A stretch of DNA of 37,185 bases, from positions 1 through 37,185 of the forward strand of contig WYBW01000043.1 of NCBI GenBank assembly GCA_011525685.1. Reading direction: 5' to 3'. The notes beneath the pieces were generated by a model. That model worked only from the letters and a program-made list of their open reading frames with translations, did no database searches and was not told the DNA's origin. This DNA is from Verrucomicrobiia bacterium (GTDB taxonomy: Bacteria > Verrucomicrobiota > Verrucomicrobiia > Limisphaerales > JADLHS01). This document shows, piece after piece, positions 15,821 through 25,346 of the stretch (positions are counted from its first letter, which is position 1; every line of letters starts with the position of its first letter). The translations under genes were made by a program, and so were the position numbers.

Positions 15821-18800
15821 ATGATTCGTCCCATTCTTGCCTTTGTCATCGTCGTGCTGGCCGCCGGGCCGGCGCAGGCCATTGTCACGCCCGCTCCCGA
15901 CCGCGCGTTTGGCACGAATGTCGCCGGCCAGGATGTGCTCACGCTCATGGGGCGCGAGCCGGGTAATCCCGCCGTCAACCAGGTCGTCGTCCGCCTGCGC
16001 AATCTCGCGCCGGTGGATGTGGACGGCAATGGTTCGCCGGATTTCCTGACCTGGTCCGGCACGTTGGTGGCCTCGAACTGGGTGCTCACTTGCGCGCACG
16101 CGCTTCAGGGCACGAACGGCACGGGCGGCGGCGTGTTGCCGGCGAACCTCCGCGTGGAAACGGACGATGGCCAGGTTTTGTTGGTGGACAGCTTCACCAA
16201 TCATCCGGGCTGGACGAAGGAGCAGTATTTGCTCGGCAACGATCTGGCGCTCGTCCGGCTGACGACCGGCGTGGCGGGCGTGTCGAATTACGCGCGGCTG
16301 AACTCTAGTCCGCTGCGCGCGCCAGTGGGGGTGGTCATCGCCGGCTACGGCGAGCAAGGCGACGGCTACACGGGCGGCAACGGCAATCCGGATTTCCTGG
16401 CCACGGGTTTGAACATGCTCGACGCCACGGCCGGCGTGCCCACCACTGCCGGGAACGGCACGCCGACAAATGTGTTCCCCGCCACGCCGGCGTCGGTGGG
16501 GTTGATGGACTTTGACCGGTGGACCAATGGGGCATTCGCGTGTCTGAATCCATCCTACGCGTTCCGGCGGCCGGCCGCGGAGAGCGCCTTCAGTTTCATG
16601 GGCGAAAACGAAACGGCCAACCCGGTGCGGCCCTGCACCAACTCAATGCAAGGGGTGTCGGGTTACTTCGACGCGGCGGTCTGCGATTTCTTTCCGGCGG
16701 CGGGCGACAGCGGCGGACCGGCGTTTCTCTGGCCGGGCCATCCGCGGCTGCCGGACACGGGTTACTGCCTGGCTGCGTCGCCGGTCGTGGCGGGCGTGAT
16801 GTCGTTCGTCAACACCGGCGCGGGCACGAACAACAACGGCGTCTATGGCAACGTGGCCGGGTTCACGCTCATCGAGCCGCACCTGGGCTGGATTTACCAG
16901 GCCGCCCGGCCGCTGGCGGAGCGGGACTCGGACGGCGACGGCCAGAATGACGAGGCGGAGTATCTTGCCGGCACTGACCCGTATTCCGTGCCGCCGAACC
17001 CGGCGGACTATCACGCCGCGCCCGGCTACGGCACTTTCATGAACTCGAGCGACACGCGGGCCTACGAACTCGTGCTCGACAACGTGGTGCTCACCGGACA
17101 AACCAACGAGCCGGGCGATCAGGTGGTGCTCGCGTTCCGCGTGAGTGTGCGCAACAACGGTGGAGGGTATCACGGCGATGTTATGATCATCCCCAACGCG
17201 CCTGCGCCGCCCGACTGGCCGGTGGAATTGGTCACGCCTTACCTGGAATTGCCCGACCTCGCCCCCGTCCGCAGCACCAACTCGTCCGTCGCCACCGCGC
17301 CCGAGCCATTGCTCCTCCGCTGCGCCGCCACGAACGTGGCCCTGGTGACCAACACCGTGCTCGCCGGCCAGCGGCTGCAAATCAGCAGCGTCGAGCTGTA
17401 TCAAATGTGTCCACCGATTGCGGCAGTGGACCTGGCGACGGACGCGGCCTTTGTGGCCTACACCGAGTCCGGCGGCGGCACGAATCATTTCGCCACCATC
17501 GAGTTTGCCACCAACACCACGCTGCTGGCCTCGCTTACGCCGGGGATGTTGCTCCTGGAGAATCCGTCGGTGGCGGGCTACACGCTGCGGCGGCCCGGGC
17601 CGACCGAGCCGCCGACCATGCATCTGCTGTCCAAGCTCATTCACGCCGAGGAAGCCTTCAGTATGTTTCACGAGGTGGGTCAGCAGCACCGCACCGAGAT
17701 GTTGCTGGTTGAGTCGGTGGTCGTCACCAACGGCAGCGTGTTCGTCAGCGGCTGGGTGCGGCAGCTTTACGAGGTGCTTTGCGCCGGCACGATCCAGCGC
17801 ACGCAGCTTGATGCCTTCGATGATCCGGTGCGCGATCCCTACAACCCGCCGCACGGCAACTCGATGTTCACGGATTCGGAGTGGAGCAAGCGCGGGGAGG
17901 CCATCGCCGCCGCGCTGGACAAAGGACCGCGTGCCGGCGCGCTGGCCGACCTGCTCGGATTCTTCACGCTGCACTTTCCGTTCAACGACGTGAAACTCGG
18001 CCCGGGCATCACGCTGGATGGCGAGTATCTGTTACGCGGGTTGAACATCGGGCTGGACGTTCGCATCCGCGAGGCGGCGATCCAGAAGGTGGTGTGGACG
18101 CTCTCCACACGATCGGACCTGGACCTGGTGCTCACCGCCGAGGGCGGCGCGAGCAACGGCGGCCTGTCCCTGTTGGAAAAGGAGCGCCAACTGGCTTACG
18201 CACCGCTGCCGCCCATCACGCTCTCGGTGTTCGGCTTTCCGGTCGAAATCCAGCCGGCGTTCGTGGTCAAGGCCGGTTGCGAGGTCAGCGCCGGCACGCG
18301 CGTGGTTGTGCCCATCCAACATTCGGTCGAGGCGGGTTGCACCATGGGCTGGGATGCCAGCCGCCCGGCGGGCGATGAGCTCTTTTACGAGCCGTTCCAA
18401 ACCATCACGCCGTTGAGTGTCAGCCCGCCGACCTTGTCGGAGGTGCTCACCGTCAACGCCTCCGCGTGGGTGGAAGGCAGCCTGGAGTTGCTCGTGGACA
18501 ATTTCGTCGGCCCTTACCTCGGCGTGCGCGGCACGGGCACGTTCAACCTCAGTCCGCTCGCTAACCCGTGGTGGTCGCTCCAGGGCGACCTGGACCTGCG
18601 GGCCGGGTTGCGGATGCGCCTGCTGGGGCTGGAGTTGATGGACGCGGGCACGTCCTTCGCCAAGCTGGCCCGTTTCCTTGACAAATTGCCCAGCCTGCCC
18701 ACGCCGCCGACGAGCCCGACCCATCCGCTGGGCAATGTTGAGGGCGACCATGTCCGCTGGGCGCGCTTGCTCAAACAGGGCAGCAGCAAACCCGGTCCGG

Positions 18801-20668
18801 GCAGCGTGTGCCGGGTGGCGGGGACAGCCGAGGATGTGTTCGTGCTGTTGCAAGACCTCTCCGGCCCGGTGCTGTTGCGGCTCAACGCCACGGGCGAAGT
18901 GGCCTGGGCCATCAGCCGCCTGAGCGGCTGGCCGGCGCAGCAGATTGCCGGCACGCCCGATGGTGGCGTGGTCGTGGCCGGCACGGTGGGCCAGGGCGGT
19001 GTGTTCGCGCAGAAGTTCACCGGCGCGGGCGGCTTCGTGTGGAGCAACAGTGTGGCCCTGCAAAACGCTTCCAATCTGTTGCAGAACCCGTATCCGGCCA
19101 AAGTGCTCGTGCGCGAGCTGGGCAGCGGCGATCACGAAATCTTCGTCGTCGGCCATCGCGACCGGGGCGACCATCCCGGCGGCAGTTATGGCGGCGGCAC
19201 GATGGACAGCGACCCGTTTGTGCTCAAGTTCGACGCCACCGGCGCGCTCCTGTGGGCCAAGTATTTCGACTCGGTGGACCATGAAGTCGTCACCGACGCC
19301 ATCGTGCGCCGCGACGGCGGGCTGTTACTGTGCGGCCTGCACAAGCTCAGCCTCAACGGCACGAACGTGCCCGGCCCGGGAGTGGTTTCGAGCGGCTGGC
19401 TGCTGTGGGCCGGGGCGGATGGCTCTTTCGAGAAGGCCCGGCGCTCGGCCTCGGCGCTCGGCATGGATTGGTCCGGGCTGACCGAAGCGCCCGACGGCAC
19501 AATTTACACCTGCGGCCAACGCTACCAGACCATCGTGTTCACCCAGCCCACCTTGCAGGTCGGGCGTTACAACCCCGACGGCGACCTGCTCGGCATGGTC
19601 ACGGTGGGCGAAACTATCGTGTATCCGCCCAACCGCATGGACTACGCCGACATGGGCCAATACGGCGGCCAAACCCTGGTGCAGGCCAATCCGTCGCCGA
19701 CTGATCCCGACGCCATCTACACCGGCCTGCGCGACTGGTTGCCCAACTCAGGCCGCACCGTGTGGGACAGCGGCGTGCGCCTGGTCTGGACGCCGGCGGG
19801 GGTGGTGGTGGCCGGCAGGACCGCGTTGGGCGCGGACCGCGCCGTCCTGACGGCGTGCCTCAACGACAACCTGGGCGTGCGCTGGTTCACCTCCTACGAG
19901 CGGCAATTCAGCGAGGAAAACTGCTTTGACCTCGCCGCCACCGACGACGGCGTGCTGCTGCTGGGCAACTCGGCAGACCTTTACGACATCACCGGCGCGA
20001 CCGGGAGCGGCATCGGCGCGGCGCTGGTGGTGAAGCTGCCCTTCGATGGTCGCGTGCCGCTGCATCCCAACGCCGGGGCCATCCACCGCTTCCTTCAGCC
20101 GGGCGTTCACGACTCGCTCTACGACCAGGAAACCGTTGGCATTCCCAGCCCGACGGCGGATTACCTGGGGACGTATTCGCTCACGCTGGTCAGCACGCAG
20201 CAGAGCCTGACCACGGCCACGATCCCGTCCACTCCCACGCCCACCACCAACGTGATCTCCGTGCCGCTCGAAGCCGGGAACGCCAACCTGCCCATGACCT
20301 ACGCCACCTGGGCCTACTACCACTTCCTCGAACCGGACTCCCAGACGGAGGACGCCGATGGCGACGGCCTCACGAACTACACCGAATACCTCTTCGGCAC
20401 GAACCCGCGCCAGGCCACCGCGCCGCTGTTGGCGGGGCTGGCGATTGACCACACCAACGACGTCGTGGGCCTCGAATTCAACCGCGCCCTCGCCGTCACG
20501 AATGCCACCTACACGATGCTCCAGAGCACGAACCTGCTGGATTGGGAGACCGTGACCAACGGCACGTGGTCCTCGCATGGCGCCAGCAACCTCATCGAGC
20601 GCCTGCGCCTCGAGTTGCCGCAACCCCACACCAACGCCGCGTTTTTCCGGCTGCAAGTCAACCCGTGA
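15821..20668 (+). CDS. Very large secreted trypsin-like serine protease with propeller region and FFRL C-terminus
   Basis: 1615 residues. A signal peptide (to about 20, PAQA) precedes an S1/chymotrypsin-fold domain: His93 in TCAHA, Asp141 in NDLALVRL and Ser297 in GDSGGP form the triad, so proteolytic activity is expected. A calcium-binding thrombospondin-3/dockerin-like loop (DSDGDGQNDEAEYLAGTDP, about residues 369-387) follows. There is then a long part with no family I recognise (about 390-970). A propeller-like section (about 980-1420) has recurring GGVVVAGTVGQ / GGLLLCGLH / GVVVAGRTAL strands, resembling PQQ or delta-60 style blades. A second calcium loop (EDADGDGLTNYTEYLFGTNP) leads into the FFRL module ending FFRLQVNP. 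The leader upstream of ATG 15821 is C/A-rich without Shine-Dalgarno. It probably acts outside the cell; its target is unknown. Confidence 0.85.
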   Translation: MIRPILAFVIVVLAAGPAQAIVTPAPDRAFGTNVAGQDVLTLMGREPGNPAVNQVVVRLRNLAPVDVDGNGSPDFLTWSGTLVASNWVLTCAHALQGTNGTGGGVLPANLRVETDDGQVLLVDSFTNHPGWTKEQYLLGNDLALVRLTTGVAGVSNYARLNSSPLRAPVGVVIAGYGEQGDGYTGGNGNPDFLATGLNMLDATAGVPTTAGNGTPTNVFPATPASVGLMDFDRWTNGAFACLNPSYAFRRPAAESAFSFMGENETANPVRPCTNSMQGVSGYFDAAVCDFFPAAGDSGGPAFLWPGHPRLPDTGYCLAASPVVAGVMSFVNTGAGTNNNGVYGNVAGFTLIEPHLGWIYQAARPLAERDSDGDGQNDEAEYLAGTDPYSVPPNPADYHAAPGYGTFMNSSDTRAYELVLDNVVLTGQTNEPGDQVVLAFRVSVRNNGGGYHGDVMIIPNAPAPPDWPVELVTPYLELPDLAPVRSTNSSVATAPEPLLLRCAATNVALVTNTVLAGQRLQISSVELYQMCPPIAAVDLATDAAFVAYTESGGGTNHFATIEFATNTTLLASLTPGMLLLENPSVAGYTLRRPGPTEPPTMHLLSKLIHAEEAFSMFHEVGQQHRTEMLLVESVVVTNGSVFVSGWVRQLYEVLCAGTIQRTQLDAFDDPVRDPYNPPHGNSMFTDSEWSKRGEAIAAALDKGPRAGALADLLGFFTLHFPFNDVKLGPGITLDGEYLLRGLNIGLDVRIREAAIQKVVWTLSTRSDLDLVLTAEGGASNGGLSLLEKERQLAYAPLPPITLSVFGFPVEIQPAFVVKAGCEVSAGTRVVVPIQHSVEAGCTMGWDASRPAGDELFYEPFQTITPLSVSPPTLSEVLTVNASAWVEGSLELLVDNFVGPYLGVRGTGTFNLSPLANPWWSLQGDLDLRAGLRMRLLGLELMDAGTSFAKLARFLDKLPSLPTPPTSPTHPLGNVEGDHVRWARLLKQGSSKPGPGSVCRVAGTAEDVFVLLQDLSGPVLLRLNATGEVAWAISRLSGWPAQQIAGTPDGGVVVAGTVGQGGVFAQKFTGAGGFVWSNSVALQNASNLLQNPYPAKVLVRELGSGDHEIFVVGHRDRGDHPGGSYGGGTMDSDPFVLKFDATGALLWAKYFDSVDHEVVTDAIVRRDGGLLLCGLHKLSLNGTNVPGPGVVSSGWLLWAGADGSFEKARRSASALGMDWSGLTEAPDGTIYTCGQRYQTIVFTQPTLQVGRYNPDGDLLGMVTVGETIVYPPNRMDYADMGQYGGQTLVQANPSPTDPDAIYTGLRDWLPNSGRTVWDSGVRLVWTPAGVVVAGRTALGADRAVLTACLNDNLGVRWFTSYERQFSEENCFDLAATDDGVLLLGNSADLYDITGATGSGIGAALVVKLPFDGRVPLHPNAGAIHRFLQPGVHDSLYDQETVGIPSPTADYLGTYSLTLVSTQQSLTTATIPSTPTPTTNVISVPLEAGNANLPMTYATWAYYHFLEPDSQTEDADGDGLTNYTEYLFGTNPRQATAPLLAGLAIDHTNDVVGLEFNRALAVTNATYTMLQSTNLLDWETVTNGTWSSHGASNLIERLRLELPQPHTNAAFFRLQVNP

Positions 20669-20690
20669 ACACCCACAAACCAGCGCGAAG

Positions 20691-23081
20691 ATGAACCGCC
20701 ATTCCCGAACGCTCGTCGCCGTCCTGGCCTTTGCCCTGTTGGGCACGACAGCGCCCTCCGCCCGCGCGCAGGTGCTCAGTGGTTACGTCCTGCCGAGTCA
20801 GACCGATCCCGCGCTGACGAATTTCAACGACGCGCATTTCGTGGCGCTGCCCGCCGATCCCGGCCAGCGCATCGGCAAACTCTTGCTGCACCTGCCCGGC
20901 AGCGGCCATGAACCGTGGCAGGCCACCAACTGGGTGCGCACTGCCGCCGCCCTCGGCTATCAAGCCATCAGCATCAAATACCAGAACGTGCCCAGCATCG
21001 CCTCGTTCTGCGCCGCCAACACCAACCTCGATTGCTACCGTCTTGTCACCGAGGAAAACATCACCGGCGCGGTCTGGGCTGACGGCGACCCCACGGCCAT
21101 CAAGCAGGTGAGCCTCACCGATTCGATCACCAACCGCGTGGTCAAGCTGCTCAACTTTCTGGCCACGAACACGGTGACCAGCGCGCAGAACTGGGGTCAG
21201 TTCCTCGGCCCGGACGGCGTGCAGTGGAACAAGGTGGCCGTGAGCGGACATTCGCAAGGGGGCAGTTGCGCGCTGCTCTTGGCCAAGTTGCACGTGGTGG
21301 ATCGCGCCGCGTTGTTCGCGACGGTGGACTGGATTTACTCTCCCACCAACACCCGCCCGGCGTGGTTTGCCGAGCCGGGATTGACGCCGCCCGAACGGCT
21401 CTACGGCTTCACGCACTTCGAGGATTTCGGCGGCGCCAATCACGAGCAACAGCCGCTCATCTGGCAGGACCTCGGCCTGACCGCGTTCGGCCCGATCGTG
21501 CAGGTCGAATCCAACGCGCCGCCGTTCCTCGGCTCGCACACGCTCACCACGCTGCTGACGCCCGCCAGCACCAATGCCGGTGGCCAGTTCGAATACCATG
21601 CCAGCGTCATCATTGACCGCGCCATCCCGACCAACGCCAGCGGCACCGTGACGTGGGCGCCGGTCTGGAGCTACATGCTCACCAACGTGTCCGCGCCGCC
21701 GCCGGCCGCGCTCACGCTCTCGACCAACGGCGCCGGCGACTGGCTGCTGAACTGGTTCGGCAACTCGGGTTTCTCATCGCAGCTCGAACACAGCCGTGAC
21801 CTGGTCACGTGGCTCAAACTCGATCTGCCCGCGCCGGAAGTGAACGCCGTGATGTCGCTGCAAATTCCGCCCTACCTGCTGACCGACAGCCAACGCTTCT
21901 TCCGGCTCGCGCGCCGGGCGCTGATCAACTCGCCCATTCCGACCACGCCGGGGTTTTACACGAACCAAACCTTCGTGCAGGGCGGCATCGCGCGGAATTA
22001 TTACCTGGGCGTGCCCGTCGGCTGGAACGCGGCGACCAACTGGCCGCTGATGCTCGTGTTGCCCGGCCACGGCCAGTCCATCGCCGAGTTTGCCAATCTG
22101 CAACAGGAACTCATCAGCCGCGCAAGCACCAACGGCATGATCCTGGTCTTCGCCGAAGCGACGGCGGGCATCAGTTCCCACCGTTGGTTCGCCTACGAGA
22201 ACCCGGGCACCGGCCAGCCCTACGTGGATGACGCCGCGTTCCTGCTGGCGCTGGTGGAGGAACTCGTGGCCTCCGGCCTGAACGTGAACACCAATCGGAT
22301 CTACCTGTCCGGCTTTTCCAATGGCGGCGCCATGACCCACCTCATGGCCGGTCGCACGAACCATCCGTTCGCCGCGTTCGCCATCATGGAAAGCGGCACG
22401 GCCGCCTACTGCCATTACCCCGAGCCTTATGACCGGCTGGCCCCGGACTCGGGAACGAACCTCCTGGCCAACGTGCCGCCGCCCTGGCCGCCGCGACCGG
22501 TGATGTTGATGAACATGGCCACCAGCGTGCCGTGGGTCTTCGAGGGATGGCCACCCGTGCGCGGCGCGCGGGAGAATGTCGCCCGCTGGGTGCAGGCCAA
22601 CGGCTACGGCGCGCCCGTCACCAACGGCCTCGGCGTCATCGAACCGCCGGCGGCGCTTCTGACCCTCACCTCCAACTGGACCGCCGTCGGCAACGCCCGC
22701 GCCCGCGTCGCCTACGAGGACATCCGGCCCGACCACAACTGGCCGACGAACCTCGTCGCCAACGGCTGGTCGCTGGCGGATGCGCTGCGCTTCCCCTACT
22801 TCAGGCTCGTGGGCACCAACCTTGTGGACCAGCGCCTGCCGGAGTGGGTGCGGTTGACCTACCCGCACACGCTCTCGCCGGACCCGGTTTCCCCGACCAC
22901 GCACGTGCGGGTGGACTCGGGCACGATGACCGTTGAAATCTGGCGCGCCGCCCCGCTTAACCGGACCAACGAAGTCATCTTCGTGGGCCTGAGCGACGGC
23001 GGCCATCAATGGCCCAACGCCGCCGACAAACTGCCGTTCAACGGCAGCGAGGAGGTGCTCAAATTTTTCAACGCTCATTGA
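20691..23081 (+). CDS. Secreted two-domain esterase: alpha/beta hydrolase + FFRL module + PHB-depolymerase-like domain
   Basis: 796 residues from ATG 20691, which follows the previous stop by 22 bases and starts a clear signal peptide (to about 26, ARAQ). ATG 20577 in the same frame lies inside the upstream gene. The first alpha/beta-hydrolase domain (about 30-330) has Ser188 in GHSQGG. It is followed by an FFRL beta module (about 345-420, WLLNWFGNSG to RFFRLARR) and a second hydrolase of the PHB-depolymerase/feruloyl-esterase (LpqC-like) type. That domain has LPGHGQS as oxyanion region, Ser543 in GFSNGG and a C-terminal DGGHQWP supplying the catalytic His. Ester hydrolysis of plant or polyester material is plausible but not shown. 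After TGA the same frame stays open into the next gene. Confidence 0.85.
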   Translation: MNRHSRTLVAVLAFALLGTTAPSARAQVLSGYVLPSQTDPALTNFNDAHFVALPADPGQRIGKLLLHLPGSGHEPWQATNWVRTAAALGYQAISIKYQNVPSIASFCAANTNLDCYRLVTEENITGAVWADGDPTAIKQVSLTDSITNRVVKLLNFLATNTVTSAQNWGQFLGPDGVQWNKVAVSGHSQGGSCALLLAKLHVVDRAALFATVDWIYSPTNTRPAWFAEPGLTPPERLYGFTHFEDFGGANHEQQPLIWQDLGLTAFGPIVQVESNAPPFLGSHTLTTLLTPASTNAGGQFEYHASVIIDRAIPTNASGTVTWAPVWSYMLTNVSAPPPAALTLSTNGAGDWLLNWFGNSGFSSQLEHSRDLVTWLKLDLPAPEVNAVMSLQIPPYLLTDSQRFFRLARRALINSPIPTTPGFYTNQTFVQGGIARNYYLGVPVGWNAATNWPLMLVLPGHGQSIAEFANLQQELISRASTNGMILVFAEATAGISSHRWFAYENPGTGQPYVDDAAFLLALVEELVASGLNVNTNRIYLSGFSNGGAMTHLMAGRTNHPFAAFAIMESGTAAYCHYPEPYDRLAPDSGTNLLANVPPPWPPRPVMLMNMATSVPWVFEGWPPVRGARENVARWVQANGYGAPVTNGLGVIEPPAALLTLTSNWTAVGNARARVAYEDIRPDHNWPTNLVANGWSLADALRFPYFRLVGTNLVDQRLPEWVRLTYPHTLSPDPVSPTTHVRVDSGTMTVEIWRAAPLNRTNEVIFVGLSDGGHQWPNAADKLPFNGSEEVLKFFNAH

Positions 23082-23225
23082 AATGAACGCCTGCTGGAAA
23101 CCTGGCACGAACGTCACAATCAATTCCTCGTCCGCCCCGGCGACGCTGTCGAGGAAGACCTGCCCCCGGATCAAACCGTAATCGCAAATCTTCAAAGAAA
23201 ACCCAATCCCCAGCCAACCCAAGCC

Positions 23226-25292
23226 ATGAAATCATCTGTGTTTTTGCCCGTTCCGATCGTGGCCCTGCTTGCGGCGTTCGGGCTGAACCTGGCCGTCAAC
23301 GCCCAACCTTCGATCTCCGCCAGCTACGTCGGCACGAACCTCCAATTACGATGGCCGGTCAGTTCCAACTACGCTTCCCAGGTCGAGTCCTCCGTCCAGT
23401 TCCTGGGCTGGCAGCAACTCTGGCCGCCGTTCCCCGCTCCGGTCGTCAACGGCTGGCAGACCAACTCGTTCAGCCTCTCGAACCAATTCCAGTTCTTCCG
23501 CGTGCGTTACGATTTTCTCACCAACTCGCCGGTGCCGACCGCGCCGGGCGTTTACTCGCTGTCCTTCGTGAGCGGTCGCCTGGCGCGGACCTACCGGCTG
23601 CAAATCCCCACCAACTACAACGCCGCCATCCCCGCGCCGCTGGCGTTCATTCTGCACGGGCACGGCCAGACGGCTCACGAATTCGCCGGGCAGCATCCGA
23701 CCCTGTCCCAATACGCTCAGGCGGCGGGCATGATTCTGGTGTTCCCGCAAAGCACGAGCAACGAACGCGGCACCGGCTGGGTGGATTACGACCCCGAGCC
23801 GGGAGAACCCTACGTGAACGACGCGCAATTCCTCCTCGAACTGCTCGAGCATCTGGCGGCCACATTGAACATTGACCGCCAGCGCGTCTTCGCCGCCGGC
23901 TTCTCCAACGGCGGACAGATGGTGCATTACCTCGGGGCGCGCACGACCAACGTCTTTGCCGCCTACGCCACCGTCGGCTCGGGCATCGGCGGCACCAAGG
24001 GCGGCACGAACCTGGTGTATATCCCCCCTCCCTCCGAGCCGATGTCCATCCTCATCGTCAACGCGACCAACGACTGTCGCCGGCCTTTCTGGGGCGGTTC
24101 CAACGGCGAGTCCATTCAGGCGGCAGCCATCGAACAGGCGTATCATTGGACGAGCAACAACCTGTGTCTGGAAGCGCCGGTGGCGGTCACCAACACGCAG
24201 GTCATCAACGCCGCCTTCCGGCCCAACCACTACGAAGACTGCCCCGACACCAACCCGCCGGCCGGCACGCCGTGGACCAACGTCGTCATCCGCACCACCT
24301 GGATGAGCTGCACCAACTGGACCGAGGTGACATTCGTCCAGTTGAGCGATGGCGGCCACACCTGGCCTGACGCCAGTTCCAACGTCGGCTTCGACGCCAA
24401 CGCCGAAGTCATCGCGTTTTTCCTGCGGCACTGCCGGTGCGACGCCACGGGCGCCACCAACACGCTCGTCGTCCCCACCGCGCCGGGCACCTATGACCGC
24501 GCCTTGTGCGACCAGGGTTACTGGCGCAAGTTCCGGCTCATGATTCCCGCCAGCTACACCGGCGCCAGCGCCCGCGGCGTGGTCTTCGCCCTGCATGGCG
24601 GCGACGAAACCATGCCCCAGTTCGCCGCCAACGCGGCGGGCCTCTTCACCAAATGCAATCTCGAAGGTGCGTTCCTCGTGATGCCCGAGGCCACGAAGAA
24701 CCCCGAAACCGGCGGCACGCTCTGGAACAACAAACCTGTGAGCGTCGTCGTGGATGACCGCAACTTCATCACCAACCTGCTGGACGAGTTGGACACCACA
24801 TTGAACATCGAACGGCGGCGCGTGTATCTGTGCGGCTTTTCCAACGGCGGGCGGATGGGCTTCTGGATGGCCGCCACCCGCACCAACGTGCTGGCCGCCA
24901 TCGGCGCCGTCGGCGCGATGACCGGCTGGAACGACCGCACCACCGGCGCGCTCATCGCTCCGCCCGCGCCACTCGAGCCGGTGGCCGTTCACATGACCCG
25001 CGGCACCCTGGACGACCGCGTGCCCTACAACGGCGGCACGAACAACGCCGAACAGCTCGTCTTTTCCGTGTGGGATGATCTGGCGTACTGGGTTGGCGGC
25101 AGCGGCTGCGCCGGCGCCCCGGTCACGAACGTCGTCGGGGTGACCACCAACATCGTGTACGCCCCGTGCGCCGGCATTGCCGAGGTGCAACTGGACGTCG
25201 TGGGCGGCTTAACGCATCAATGGCCCGAATCCACCAACTACAACGCCAGCATTCGCGTGGTGGACTTCCTCCTGCGCTTCACGCGGCCGTGA
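23226..25292 (+). CDS. Secreted esterase with FFRV module and two tandem PHB-depolymerase/feruloyl-esterase-like domains
   Basis: 688 residues. A signal peptide (to about 26, AVNAQ) precedes an FFRV beta module (about 30-97). The linker NSPVPTAPGVY is nearly the same as NSPIPTTPGFY in the upstream esterase. The first LpqC-like hydrolase has LHGHGQT, Ser227 in GFSNGG and DGGHTWPD near its end. The second, starting about residue 418, has LHGGDET, Ser539 in GFSNGG, a likely acid in TLDDRVPYNGG, and LTHQWPES for the His. Both sites look complete. The shared module plus linker shows that the two esterase genes arose from one another by duplication. The 144-bp gap before it is an open frame. Likely extracellular esterase; substrate unknown. 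Confidence 0.86.
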   Translation: MKSSVFLPVPIVALLAAFGLNLAVNAQPSISASYVGTNLQLRWPVSSNYASQVESSVQFLGWQQLWPPFPAPVVNGWQTNSFSLSNQFQFFRVRYDFLTNSPVPTAPGVYSLSFVSGRLARTYRLQIPTNYNAAIPAPLAFILHGHGQTAHEFAGQHPTLSQYAQAAGMILVFPQSTSNERGTGWVDYDPEPGEPYVNDAQFLLELLEHLAATLNIDRQRVFAAGFSNGGQMVHYLGARTTNVFAAYATVGSGIGGTKGGTNLVYIPPPSEPMSILIVNATNDCRRPFWGGSNGESIQAAAIEQAYHWTSNNLCLEAPVAVTNTQVINAAFRPNHYEDCPDTNPPAGTPWTNVVIRTTWMSCTNWTEVTFVQLSDGGHTWPDASSNVGFDANAEVIAFFLRHCRCDATGATNTLVVPTAPGTYDRALCDQGYWRKFRLMIPASYTGASARGVVFALHGGDETMPQFAANAAGLFTKCNLEGAFLVMPEATKNPETGGTLWNNKPVSVVVDDRNFITNLLDELDTTLNIERRRVYLCGFSNGGRMGFWMAATRTNVLAAIGAVGAMTGWNDRTTGALIAPPAPLEPVAVHMTRGTLDDRVPYNGGTNNAEQLVFSVWDDLAYWVGGSGCAGAPVTNVVGVTTNIVYAPCAGIAEVQLDVVGGLTHQWPESTNYNASIRVVDFLLRFTRP

Positions 25293-25346
25293 ACCGGTGA
25301 CCGATTTGCTCACATGAACCAAACCAAAACACTCCACCGAAAGCAT

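Noticed and set aside
20358..20400. Separate dockerin or cellulosome component
   Set aside because: The calcium-loop motif is a single copy inside the 15821 protein and is typical of thrombospondin-3-like linkers in secreted proteins of this kind.
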